Shown: positions 44,407 through 52,582 of the stretch, piece after piece
Layout: every line of letters starts with the position of its first letter
Numbering within the stretch: position 1 is the first letter of the stretch
Source of the DNA: JBBQXH01 sp963710975
GTDB lineage: Bacteria; Actinomycetota; Thermoleophilia; Gaiellales; Gaiellaceae
DNA: 64,000 nt
Direction of reading: 5' to 3'
Assembly: GCA_963710975.1 (NCBI GenBank)
Contig: CAVQCG010000001.1
Span: 1 to 64,000, forward strand
Made by a program: the position numbers and the translations under genes
Notes under the pieces: model-generated
What the model was told of the DNA's origin: nothing
Databases searched by the model: none
What the model saw: the letters and a program-made list of their open reading frames with translations, nothing else

Positions 44407-44921
44407 AGCCCGTGGGCCTGCTCGAAGGACGGGCCGCCGGAGTCCTCGACCCAGTAGCGCTTCGCCCAGCCGACGCCTTGCCAGGTCTCCACGTGTGTCG
44501 GCGTGATCTTGAACAGCCAGCGCGGCTGGTTGAGGGTCGGCTCGAGGTACTTCGGCCCGTCGGGCCCGAGGTAGCGGACTGCCATGCGCGTCGCGACCTC
44601 CACCCACTCGCCGCCGACGTTCGCATCCTCGATCTTCTCCGCCGTGCCCTTGCCGATGACCTTCTCGAGCGTCTCCGGAATGTCGACGGTGAATGAGACT
44701 CGCGGATCGCGCTCCATCAGCCTCGCCCACTTCGAACGCTGCCGCGGCACGACCCAGAACACGCCATCACGCCACTCCTGCCAGCAGGGCACCACGTACG
44801 GGTAGCCGTCCTCGTCGAGCACCGCCAGGCGCATGCAGATTCCTCGGCCGAGGAAGGCGTCCACCTCTTCCTTGCTCATGCCGCCGACCTTGCCGCGCCA
44901 CTCCTGTTGCGTCTCGCTCAT
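44403..44921 (-). CDS. Pyridoxamine 5'-phosphate oxidase-like split-barrel protein
   Basis: A 172-residue flavin/F420 split-barrel protein. It has EEVDAFLGRGICMRLAVLD, YPYVVPCWQEWRDGVFWVV and VSFTVDIPETLEKVIGKG, followed by a C-terminal TPTHVETWQGVGWAKRYW. These fit PPOX-class proteins that bind FMN or coenzyme F420, often reductases or cofactor-storage proteins in actinobacteria. It follows the MBL-fold gene by one base and probably shares its transcript. The substrate and exact cofactor are not evident. Confidence 0.8.
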   Translation of the reverse strand: MSETQQEWRGKVGGMSKEEVDAFLGRGICMRLAVLDEDGYPYVVPCWQEWRDGVFWVVPRQRSKWARLMERDPRVSFTVDIPETLEKVIGKGTAEKIEDANVGGEWVEVATRMAVRYLGPDGPKYLEPTLNQPRWLFKITPTHVETWQGVGWAKRYWVEDSGGPSFEQAHGL

Positions 44922-44922
44922 G

Positions 44923-45678
44923 TCACCACGCTCCCACCGCCTGTTCGGGGATCAACAGCTTGTCCAACACCTGGTTCGCTCGCTCGATGTGCTGCTGGCC
45001 GTCGGCGAGCGAAAACGTGAAGTGTCCGGGAAACAGCCCGTCGACCTCGAGCGAGCGCAGCTTGCGCAGCGATGCGATCTGCCGGTCGAGCCGGCAGTCG
45101 TGGATCGCCTGAAGCAGGATCTTGCCGCCGAAGAAGACCACGTCGCCGGCGAACAGCTGGCGCTTGCCATTCTCCTCGAACAGGAGCGACACGTGGCCAT
45201 CGGCGTGACCCGGCGTCTCGAAGACCTCGATCGAGAGGTCGCCCACCTGGATCGTCGAGCCGTCGGCGAGTTCGACGTCGACTCGGCACGGCTCGAGCGT
45301 GTAGTCGGATGGGTAGATCCCGACCGTCTTCCCGATGTCGATCGACACGGCGACCTCGTCGCCGGTGCGAAGCGCCTCGGCCCGCTCGCTCGACAGGTAC
45401 ACCATCGGCCGGTCGTCGAGAGCGGCCAGCATGCGCGCGGAGCCCCCGGCGTGATCGCCGTGGGCATGGGTGAGGATCACGTGTGAGATCCGAGCCGGGT
45501 CGTAGCCGTCCCGTCGCACGTTCTCGAGGATCGCGTCGATCCCGAAGCCCGAGCCGACGTCGACGATCGCTAACTCGTCCCCGCCGTCGATGAGGTAGAT
45601 GTGACAGTCGAACGGGTCGGTGAGGTTGACCCCGAGGCCCCCCGATCCGACGAGGCAGATCCGGTCGGTGAGTCTCAT
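44923..45678 (-). CDS. MBL-fold metallo-hydrolase
   Basis: A 251-residue metallo-beta-lactamase-fold protein. The metal motif is VILTHAHGDHAGG (HxHxDH), further ligands are FETPGHADGHVSLL (His), LFAGDVVFFGG (Asp) and DGLFPGHFTF (His). The order matches the glyoxalase II/lactonase-type branch. It lies between the FGGY kinase and the PPOX gene. It may hydrolyse a thioester or lactone produced in the pathway. The substrate is not known. Confidence 0.87.
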   Translation of the reverse strand: MRLTDRICLVGSGGLGVNLTDPFDCHIYLIDGGDELAIVDVGSGFGIDAILENVRRDGYDPARISHVILTHAHGDHAGGSARMLAALDDRPMVYLSSERAEALRTGDEVAVSIDIGKTVGIYPSDYTLEPCRVDVELADGSTIQVGDLSIEVFETPGHADGHVSLLFEENGKRQLFAGDVVFFGGKILLQAIHDCRLDRQIASLRKLRSLEVDGLFPGHFTFSLADGQQHIERANQVLDKLLIPEQAVGAW

Positions 45679-45696
45679 GCCGCGATCCTTGCCTCC

Positions 45697-47203
45697 TCAG
45701 CCGGAACCTGTCAAGTCGGAGACAGCTCTGTCGTGAGTCGACGTGCGTGCCACGATCGGAGACAACGACGGGTACAGCTCCCGGTAGGCGGCGTACAGGT
45801 CCTCGTACCTCGGGGCGAGTTCCGGGTCAGGCTCGACGGGTTCGCCCAGAGACACGAACTCCTCGAATGCCGTCCCACGAATCGATCAAGCCCGCCCCGA
45901 CCCCCGCCGCATAGGCCGCGCCGAGCTCGGAGCCTGTTCCACCGACGACGGTGTCGAGCCGGAGCTGCAGGACATCGGCAACGACTTGCTTCCAGAGCCG
46001 CGATCGCGCGCCGCCGTTCGTGACACGCACGCGCCGCGGAGCCCGCCCGAGCTCTGCGAAGACGTCGAGGTGATGCCGGAAGCCGAACGCCGTCGCTTCG
46101 AGCACCGCTCGGAACAGGTGGCCTCGCTCGTGGCCGAGATGGAGACCCACGAACGCCCCGCGCGCGGACGGGTCGTTGATCGGAGTCTTCTCTCCGAGGA
46201 GGTACGGCAGCGCGACGATTCCTCCCGCTCCGGGCCCGGCATCCAGGGCCTCCGCATCGAGCTGCTCGAGCGGAAGGCCGTTCGCAAGCTCGCGCTGGAA
46301 CCAGCGGATGAACGTCCCCGACGATGCCATGCATCCGTTCGGCAGGTACTTCCCCGGGACGAGGTGGAAGTCGAGGTAGAGCCGCTCGTCCACGAGCAGC
46401 TCGTCACTCGAGAGCAGGATGTCGCCGGCACTTCCGAGCTTGACGAGCAGGTCGCCATCCCGGACGAGCCCGGCGGCGAACGCCGACGCGACGTGATCGG
46501 CCGATCCGGCGACGACAGGGGTTCCCGGCGCGCAGACCGGTTGCCGCGGCGGCCGCCGATGTGACGCCACCGACCACCTCGTCGGCCCGGCGGACCGGCA
46601 GGAGCAGGTCCAGCTCGATTCCGGCCGCGGCGCAGACGTCGGGCGCCCAGCGATCGGTCTCGAGGTCGTAGAGGCCGCTCTCGAGCGCCCAGTTTCGCTC
46701 GACCCCACGCTCTCCGGTGAGCCTGAAGGTGACGTAGTCGTAGGAGCCGAGGATCGTCCGCGTCCGGCCCCAGAGCACGGGCTCGTGGCGCGCGAGCCAG
46801 CGTGCGGTCGGGCCGACCGACTGCTGCGTGACCGCGGAGCCGGTGCGCTCGAGGATCCGATTGCCCGCAAGCTCTGTTCGCGAGCTCCTCGACCTCGACG
46901 GCGGCGCGCGCGTCGTTCTGCTGGATCGAGGGTCTCAGCGGGCAACCGGCAGCATCGAGCAGGACGGCGGCCGGCACCATCCCGCTGACTCCGACCGCAC
47001 CGATCTCGCCCGTGGTCGCCGAGCTCGCGGCACAGCGAGCAGACGTTCTCCCACCACGCCGCCGTGTCCTGCTCCGCCCAGGTGGGGTGTGGTGTTGCAA
47101 GCTCCATCGGGCGCTCGGCCTGCGCGAGCACTCCACTGGCTGGGTCGAGGAGAACCCCCTTCGTGGCGCTCGTCCCGATGTCGAGGCCGAGGAGCAGGCT
47201 CAC
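45697..47203 (-). CDS. FGGY-family carbohydrate kinase, with four frameshifts
   Basis: A sugar kinase of the FGGY family (xylulokinase-like), about 500 residues after correction. Segments in order: SLLLGLDIGTSATKGVLLDP (ATP phosphate loop), GAVGVSGMVPAAVLLDAAG, GNRILERTGSAVTQQSVGP, SYDYVTFRLTGERGVERNWA, AGSADHVASAFAAGLV, GKYLPNGCMASSGTFIRWF and RVTNGGARSRLWKQVVADVL with the catalytic/ATP region. The frame shifts at 47019-47020, 46864-46866, 46524-46526 and 45874-45876. Each is one extra base, mostly in a C triplet, and 1507 minus 4 is divisible by three. The end becomes DLTGSG, TGA at 45697. GTG 47203 overlaps the BtpA stop (GTGA). Confidence 0.83.
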
Positions 47204-48006
47204 GAGCGAGCAGCAGCGACGAAGCGCTCGGTCCTGGCGCGATCGACCGGATTCCAGGTGTATCCGTCGACCTTCAGGTCGCTCCCGACGATCACGCCGT
47301 CCGCGACCGCGAGAAAGGTCTGGATGTTCGTCGCCTTGGCGCCGGTGTTGAGAAGCACCGGCACTGCGCCGTCCACGGCGTCTCTGGCCTCCCTGACGGC
47401 TTCGATCTCCGGCTCCGCGCCTTGCATCGGGCCGGAGACGAGGACGGCATCGGCGAGACTCGACACGACGGCCGAGCGCGCCACCTGCGCGATGGTACGA
47501 CGCCCGAGCGGCGAGGCGAGCTCGGGCGTCACGTTCATGAGAATGCGCACACCCTCCGCCCCGATGCGCCGCCGCTCGCGGAGAAGGCCGGCCGCGTCGG
47601 TGTTCCAGAGGCCCATGTCGGACTCGTACACCCCGGTCGTCACCTCCCGGATGAACGACGCCCCGGTGGCAGCGGCGACCGCCAGCGCCGCCTGCGCATC
47701 CCACAGGAAGTCGACGCCGAACGGCCGGTCGCGCGGCGCGAGCTCGGTCACGACCCGGGTGAGCGCGGCAACGCCCTCAGGGCCCGCCTGCAGGGCGTAC
47801 GGACGGTCGCCCTCGTTGCAGAACATGACCGCGTCGACCCCGACCGAGAGCAGGATCTCGAGATCGGCCCGGACCGCGTCGAGAATGCCGTCCATCCCTC
47901 GCGTCTCGTCGTGGAGCGGCGTTCCCGGAAGCGGCGGCAGGTGCGCCATCGCGATGATCGGCCGGTCGCTGTCGAAGAGCTCGAGGAAAGCGGGCGTCCG
48001 GCTCAT
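47200..48006 (-). CDS. BtpA/SgcQ-family TIM-barrel protein
   Basis: A 268-residue BtpA-family protein. It has PIIAMAHLPPLPGTPLHD, VDAVMFCNEGDRPYAL, FGVDFLWDAQAALAVA, SFIREVTTGVYESDMG and a C-terminal VADGVIVGSDLKVDGYTWNP, typical of the family. BtpA is linked to photosystem I in cyanobacteria, but relatives such as SgcQ occur in sugar operons of non-photosynthetic bacteria and probably have a metabolic TIM-barrel role. Start ATG 48006 (frame open to 48042). It is coupled to the FGGY kinase downstream. Its exact activity is unknown. Confidence 0.85.
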   Translation of the reverse strand: MSRTPAFLELFDSDRPIIAMAHLPPLPGTPLHDETRGMDGILDAVRADLEILLSVGVDAVMFCNEGDRPYALQAGPEGVAALTRVVTELAPRDRPFGVDFLWDAQAALAVAAATGASFIREVTTGVYESDMGLWNTDAAGLLRERRRIGAEGVRILMNVTPELASPLGRRTIAQVARSAVVSSLADAVLVSGPMQGAEPEIEAVREARDAVDGAVPVLLNTGAKATNIQTFLAVADGVIVGSDLKVDGYTWNPVDRARTERFVAAARS

Positions 48007-48077
48007 CGCGGCGAAGCCTACAACCCCCTCCGAGCAAACCACGGTAGATTCACCCCGACCCCTACCAGGAGGAGTGA

Positions 48078-49787
48078 GTGACCACGGAGCTCCATGCGGG
48101 CAGTCCCGATATCTCCGTCGAGCGTGACGTCGCCGTGCCGATGGCCGACGGCGTTCGGCTCTATGCCGACGTGTACCGCCCGTCGTCGCAAGGCCCGCAC
48201 CACGTGCTGCTGATCAGCCAGCCGTACGACAAGGGGCCTGCACTGAGCAACGTCGGCTACGCGCACCCGTCCTGGTACGCGCGCCACGGCTACATCGTCG
48301 TCGCTCAGGACACCAGGGGCCGGTTTCGCTCGGAGGGAGACTTCTACCCGTTCCGGCACGAGGCCGATGACGTGTCGACCACCATCGAGTGGGCGGGCAG
48401 GCTCCCGGGCTCGACCGGCAAGGTCGCCACGTACGGCTTCTCGTACCCCGGGCTCGGCCAGCTGCTCGCGGCGCAGCGAAAGCCTGCGGGGCTCACCGCC
48501 ATCTCCCCCGGGTTCACCGGAGGCCGGCCGTACCAGGACTGGTTCTACGTGAACGGTGCGTTCTCGCTCGCGTTCGCGGCCTCCTGGTCGAACTACCTCG
48601 CGCTCGACGGCGCGGCGCGGCGCGAGGACGATGGCGCGCTCGCCGCGCTGGCACAGGGACTCGCAAGCTCATGGGGCCTCTACTGGGTCCTGCCCCTGAC
48701 GGCATACCCGCCGCTTGCCGGCGGCGACACCCCGTACTTCCACGACTGGCTCGACCACCCCGCCCACGACGACTACTGGGCCGCATTCGACGTCGACTTC
48801 ACCCAGGTCGATACGCCCGGCCTTCATGTCGGGGGCTGGTGGGACATCTTCGTGCGTGGGACGGTGAACGACTACGTCACGCTCGCCGCCGAAGGACGCG
48901 CGCCGCAGAAGCTGGTGCTCGGCCCATGGCATCACATGCCCTGGCGTCCTCTGGGCGGGGCGACCGGCGAGGTCGGGGCGCACGTCGTCGACGACTGGCA
49001 GCTCCGCTACTGGCGCGAGGTGCTCGACGGCGAGCAGACCGGCGTGTTCGACCACCCGGTCACCGCGTACGTGATGGGGCTGGGCTGGCGCGATCTCGAT
49101 GCCTGGCCTCCGTCGAGCGCCCTCCCTGTCGAGTGGTATCTCCACTCCGACGGCCGCGCGCTGTCGAAGTTCGGAACCGGGACGCTGTCGCAGGAACCGC
49201 CGTCAGACGAGGCCCCGGATGTCTGGACCTACCAGCCGGATTACGTTCCGACCGGCGGTGGTGGCCACTCCTGCTGCATCGAGGACTTCGCGCCGATGGG
49301 GCCAGCGGATCAGGATCCGATCGAGCGCACGAAGCTCGTCCTCGTCTACACCAGCCAGCCGCTCGAGGCAGACACAACCCTCGTCGGAGACGTTCACGTC
49401 ACCCTCTTCGCGGCGACGAGCGCGCCAGACACCGATTTCACGGCCCGGCTCTGCGTCGTCGAGCCCTCGGGGCTCTCGACGAACCTGCTCGAGGGGATCG
49501 TCCGGGCTCGCTCCCGCGAGTCGCTCTCCCAACCCTCCCCGGTCACGCCGAACGAGGTCGTCGAGTACCGGATCGACCTCGGGCCCATCGGCACCCGCGT
49601 ACCGGCGGGCCACCGGCTCCGCCTGCAGGTCGGTAGCTCGGATTTCCCGCAATGGGATCGCAACCTGAACACCGGCGGCCCGATCGGCAAGGAGCCGGCG
49701 AGCGCCATGCGGACGGCGACACAGGTCGTTCTCCACGACCGGGATCATCCGTCCCATGTCGTCCTGCCGACCGCAAGCCTGCCGTAA
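48078..49787 (+). CDS. CocE/NonD-family (S15) hydrolase, copy 2
   Basis: A 569-residue S15 hydrolase. The nucleophile is in TYGFSYPGLGQ (Ser), the Asp in HVGGWWDIFVRG and the His in GPWHHMPW. The C-terminal jelly-roll has TDFTARLCVVEPSGLS and SSDFPQWDRNLNTGG. It is a clear paralogue of the gene at 23633-25336. GTG 48078 has a strong AGGAGTGA ribosome site, and TAGATT about 30 nt upstream could be the -10. It is divergent from the BtpA-kinase pair and ends just before a large inverted repeat. The likely role is amide or ester hydrolysis. Confidence 0.89.
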   Translation: MTTELHAGSPDISVERDVAVPMADGVRLYADVYRPSSQGPHHVLLISQPYDKGPALSNVGYAHPSWYARHGYIVVAQDTRGRFRSEGDFYPFRHEADDVSTTIEWAGRLPGSTGKVATYGFSYPGLGQLLAAQRKPAGLTAISPGFTGGRPYQDWFYVNGAFSLAFAASWSNYLALDGAARREDDGALAALAQGLASSWGLYWVLPLTAYPPLAGGDTPYFHDWLDHPAHDDYWAAFDVDFTQVDTPGLHVGGWWDIFVRGTVNDYVTLAAEGRAPQKLVLGPWHHMPWRPLGGATGEVGAHVVDDWQLRYWREVLDGEQTGVFDHPVTAYVMGLGWRDLDAWPPSSALPVEWYLHSDGRALSKFGTGTLSQEPPSDEAPDVWTYQPDYVPTGGGGHSCCIEDFAPMGPADQDPIERTKLVLVYTSQPLEADTTLVGDVHVTLFAATSAPDTDFTARLCVVEPSGLSTNLLEGIVRARSRESLSQPSPVTPNEVVEYRIDLGPIGTRVPAGHRLRLQVGSSDFPQWDRNLNTGGPIGKEPASAMRTATQVVLHDRDHPSHVVLPTASLP

Positions 49788-49791
49788 GGCA

Positions 49792-49942
49792 GGCGCGCAG
49801 CGGCCGCGCCGAAGCCGCCAGGACGCGAAGTCCATCGCCGCGGCAGCGGCGATACCAGACCGCCGTAGGCTGGCTTGTATCGCCGGCTTCGCCGTCGATG
49901 ACCCGTCGCGGCCTGGCGCCTTCGGCGCGGCCGCTGCGCGCC
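49792..49942. repeat. Large perfect inverted repeat of the GCGAAG family, between convergent genes
   Basis: The arms GGCGCGCAGCGGCCGCGCCG (continuing AAG, 49792-49814) and their exact complement (49920-49942) match over 23 nt. A second stem, ATCGCCGC/GCGGCGAT (49833-49852), lies inside. The left part shares GCGCAGCGG, CGCGAAGTCCA and GATACC-type blocks with the 71-bp array at 21810, so it is a relative. It lies between the S15 gene and the convergent gene ending at 49946, where a strong terminator would be useful. Confidence 0.75.
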
Positions 49943-49945
49943 AGC

Positions 49946-50267
49946 CTAGGCTGGCTTGCCAGCCTCGATCTCTTCCGCGTAGACGATGACCTGGTCGGCG
50001 ACTCGTGCCGACCAGGCCTCGAGCATGGCGGTCATCTCCGGAACGGCCTCGATCTCCCGTTCGAACGCCTCCGCGATCGGCAAGCTCCATCTCCTCGAGG
50101 AACTCGAACGTGGGCTCACCCTCCATGACACCTGAGACCCTCCAGACGCGATAGCTCGAGATCGAGCGCAGACGCCCGACGACCGGGACGTTGTGAGCGC
50201 GAAACCACTCCTCGTATTCCGCGGGCGTGACGCCGGGCTTGAGCCTGAACAGGACGAAGCACTTCAC
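49946..50267 (-). CDS. EthD/REDY-like small dimeric alpha-beta barrel protein, frameshifted
   Basis: A 106-residue protein after correction. It begins KCFVLFRLKPGVTPAEYEEW, continues VPVVGRLRSISSYRVWRVSG and EFLEEMEL, then shifts at the AA of 50082-50083 to PIAEAFEREIEAVPEMTAML and VIVYAEEIEAGKPA. The N-terminal pattern resembles EthD and REDY-type small barrels that assist degradation enzymes or bind small molecules. It is the last gene of the regulator/OrtAB operon. The function is unknown. One extra base explains the break. Confidence 0.6.
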
Positions 50268-50282
50268 CGTCGACTCCTCCGA

Positions 50283-50822
50283 TCAGAAATGGGGCGGGGT
50301 GATTGCCGAGACGACGACCGTCTTCGAGTCCCCGACGTTGGCAACGCGATGCGGAACGCCGGAGTTGAAGGAGATCGAGTCGCCGGCCGCCAGGACGTGA
50401 TGCTCGTCTCCGATCCAGACGTCGAGCTGCCCTGCGAGCACGATTGCCGCTTCCTCACCCGGGTGACCGAGCGGGACGCGCGTGCCTCCCTGTCCCGGCT
50501 CGAGCTCGATCAGGATGAACTCGATCTGCCGGTTGAGGTCCGGCGTGAGGAGCTGATAGGTCAGCCCAGAGCGAGGAACCTTGAGCGTCTTGCGCTCGCT
50601 CTCTCGCACGACGATCCCGTTCGCCGGCTCGTCGTCGAAGAAGGCCGCGATCGGCGAGTCGAGGGCCGCGGCAATCCGGCGAAGCGTCTCGATCGACGGG
50701 TTGGCGCGGTCGAGCTCGAGCTGGCTGATGAGCCCGCGCGAGACACCCGCCTGGTTTGCGAGCTCGCTGCTCGAGAGCCCACGGAGGGTCCGAACGGCGC
50801 GGATCCGTGTGCCAATCGACAC
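50283..50822 (-). CDS. XRE-family transcriptional regulator with C-terminal cupin
   Basis: A 179-residue regulator. The N-terminal HTH (about residues 8-62) reads LRGLSSSELANQAGVSRGLI and LELDRANPSIETLRRIAAAL. The C-terminal cupin (about 95-178) has LGHPGEEAAIVLAGQLDVWI and GDSISFNSGVPHRVANVGD and probably senses a small effector. This class usually represses or activates amino-acid or amine catabolic genes. It is embedded in the ortA/ortB operon, so it likely regulates this operon and the divergent amidase. A palindrome AAACCGGTTT at 56058-56067 between the divergent promoters is a candidate operator. Confidence 0.86.
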   Translation of the reverse strand: MSIGTRIRAVRTLRGLSSSELANQAGVSRGLISQLELDRANPSIETLRRIAAALDSPIAAFFDDEPANGIVVRESERKTLKVPRSGLTYQLLTPDLNRQIEFILIELEPGQGGTRVPLGHPGEEAAIVLAGQLDVWIGDEHHVLAAGDSISFNSGVPHRVANVGDSKTVVVSAITPPHF

Positions 50823-50823
50823 G

Positions 50824-52260
50824 TTATCCGCCCACCGAGCCGGCGACGCCTGCCTCGTCGGCGGCGAGCAGGTCGTGCACCTGGTCGATCGACAGACGAA
50901 CCTCGGCCGCGAGAAACGCGAGATCCTCGTCGCCTAGCAACGCGACCGGCCGCCCCGCCACGGCTCGTCTCAGGTACGACCGCCTGATCTCCTCCAGATC
51001 CCACTCCGCGATCGAGAGCTGATCGGGGCTCCACGGGATCGCGATGACGTGGCCTGGGACGTTCTCGCTGGGATGCCCGCGCCGAACCTCGATGCCGCGT
51101 TCGCGGGCGAAGGTGAGCTGCGCGGTCGGATGCTTTCCGGCTCCCGTGTACTCGGTCTCCTGGACGACGACAATCGCGTCCTCGTCGAGCTCCTGGGCGA
51201 CCACGAAGGCGGCAGCGAGTGACGTGTTTCCGGCCGGGCCGCGCTCGAGGCCTTCGAGCTGGGCCAGCGCCTCGGTGACGTAGAAGACTTCGCCCTGGGA
51301 CACCGTGACGTAGCGATCGAGGTAGCGGAGCGCCCGGGCCGCGCTGCGCGGCACGTCGACCCGATCGGGGTTCGTGAGGAAGGGGATCCCGAACCCCGTG
51401 TGACCCGTCGTGAACGACTTGCGGTTGAAGTCCACGTCAGAGGCCATGTGGAGGCCGCGGAGATCGACGCTCGCCCCGATCACGGTCGTCCCTTCGCACC
51501 CTCCGGCCCTCAGCCCGCGGGCGGTACCCGCGACGTTCCCACCGCCCGCGTGGGTGACGACGACCGCATCCGGAGGGCGCCCGTACCGTGCCCGCACGTC
51601 CCGCGCGATCTCCCAGCCGAGGGTCTCGATTCCGGCGACGGCCTGTGGCGTGTAGAGCGACGCGCTGTAGTACCCGGTCTCGTCGAGGAGCTGGAGCATG
51701 GTGGAGAAGAGCTCCGGGCCGACGGTCAGCTGCCAGACCTCGGCGCCGTACGCCTCGCACGCGCGTCCCTTCTCGAGAATCTCCGGCTGCCCGCGTCCGG
51801 CGGAGTCGAACACCTCCTGGAGGATGATGCAGTCGACGCCCTGCATGGCCGCCTGCGAGGCGACGGCGGCTCCGTAGTTCCCGGAGGTGGCCGCGATCAC
51901 TCCCGCGTAGCCGAGCCTCCTCGCCTCGTAGACGGCGAGCGAGGCCCGGCGCGCCTTGAAGCTCCCCGAGGGGTTGGCCGCCTCGTCCTTCACGAGGATC
52001 CTCGCCCCCCTGCCCGGCGGCGCAACTGCCCGGACGAGGCGGGTCAGGTTCTCTAGCTCGAGGAGCGGCGTCTCGCCGACCTTCGTCGAGGCCTGAATCC
52101 GCCGGATCTCGGCGAGGTCGTACCCGACGGATCCCATCAGACCCTCGTAGTCGAACGACATCTGCCCGAGCTCGAACGCGGCGTAGTCGATGCCAACCGC
52201 ACGCTCGACGATCGACGCCCTGCGATCGACGATCGCCTCGTGGGAGAGATCGTCAGGCAT
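50824..52260 (-). CDS. ortB: 2-amino-4-oxopentanoate thiolase beta subunit-like PLP enzyme
   Basis: A 478-residue fold-type II PLP enzyme. PLP-lysine is expected in NPSGSFKARRASLAVYEA, the substrate/phosphate loop in VIAATSGNYGAAVAS, and a glycine-rich PLP-phosphate loop in VTHAGGGNVAGTARG. Length and motifs match OrtB of oxidative ornithine degradation, which with OrtA cleaves 2-amino-4-oxopentanoate with CoA into acetyl-CoA and alanine. The OrtA-like gene is immediately upstream (8-nt overlap). Other ornithine-pathway genes are absent here, so the true substrate may differ. Start ATG 52260. Confidence 0.82.
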   Translation of the reverse strand: MPDDLSHEAIVDRRASIVERAVGIDYAAFELGQMSFDYEGLMGSVGYDLAEIRRIQASTKVGETPLLELENLTRLVRAVAPPGRGARILVKDEAANPSGSFKARRASLAVYEARRLGYAGVIAATSGNYGAAVASQAAMQGVDCIILQEVFDSAGRGQPEILEKGRACEAYGAEVWQLTVGPELFSTMLQLLDETGYYSASLYTPQAVAGIETLGWEIARDVRARYGRPPDAVVVTHAGGGNVAGTARGLRAGGCEGTTVIGASVDLRGLHMASDVDFNRKSFTTGHTGFGIPFLTNPDRVDVPRSAARALRYLDRYVTVSQGEVFYVTEALAQLEGLERGPAGNTSLAAAFVVAQELDEDAIVVVQETEYTGAGKHPTAQLTFARERGIEVRRGHPSENVPGHVIAIPWSPDQLSIAEWDLEEIRRSYLRRAVAGRPVALLGDEDLAFLAAEVRLSIDQVHDLLAADEAGVAGSVGG

Positions 52261-52582
52261 CGCGCTTCGTCGACTGCAGGATCGCCCGCAGTTCCTGGCC
52301 GATAGGCAAGAGCTCGGGGACGGGCCGCCCGAACGAGTGTGGCACTTCGGGCAGGACGGCATGCAGCCGTCCTTCGACGGTGCGCCCGAGGACTGTCTCG
52401 ACGGCGGCGTCGCCTCCAACCTGCGCGTCGGTGAGCAGGTACCCCTTCACGCGTGCCTCGAGCGGGAGCCTCGCCGTGTCGACGGGAAGCGACGATGCGC
52501 GATCGCCCGGTGCGAGCACGACGAGCACGACCTCCGCCCAGTCGCCGGCCTTGCCAACCCCCGCGTCCCCGGCGGAGGTCAC
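52253..52582 (-). CDS. ortA: 2-amino-4-oxopentanoate thiolase alpha subunit-like protein
   Basis: A 109-residue protein matching OrtA: KAGDWAEVVLVVLAPGDRAS, LPLEARVKGYLLTDAQVGG, TVLGRTVEGRLHAVLPE and SFGRPVPELLPIGQELRAIL. The alpha subunit partners the PLP beta subunit. It starts at GTG 52582, overlapping the stop of the preceding gene (GTGA), and overlaps ortB by 8 nt. The frame is open further upstream, but that part is antisense-like. Pairing of ortA with ortB is the strongest support for this call. Confidence 0.82.
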   Translation of the reverse strand: MTSAGDAGVGKAGDWAEVVLVVLAPGDRASSLPVDTARLPLEARVKGYLLTDAQVGGDAAVETVLGRTVEGRLHAVLPEVPHSFGRPVPELLPIGQELRAILQSTKRDA

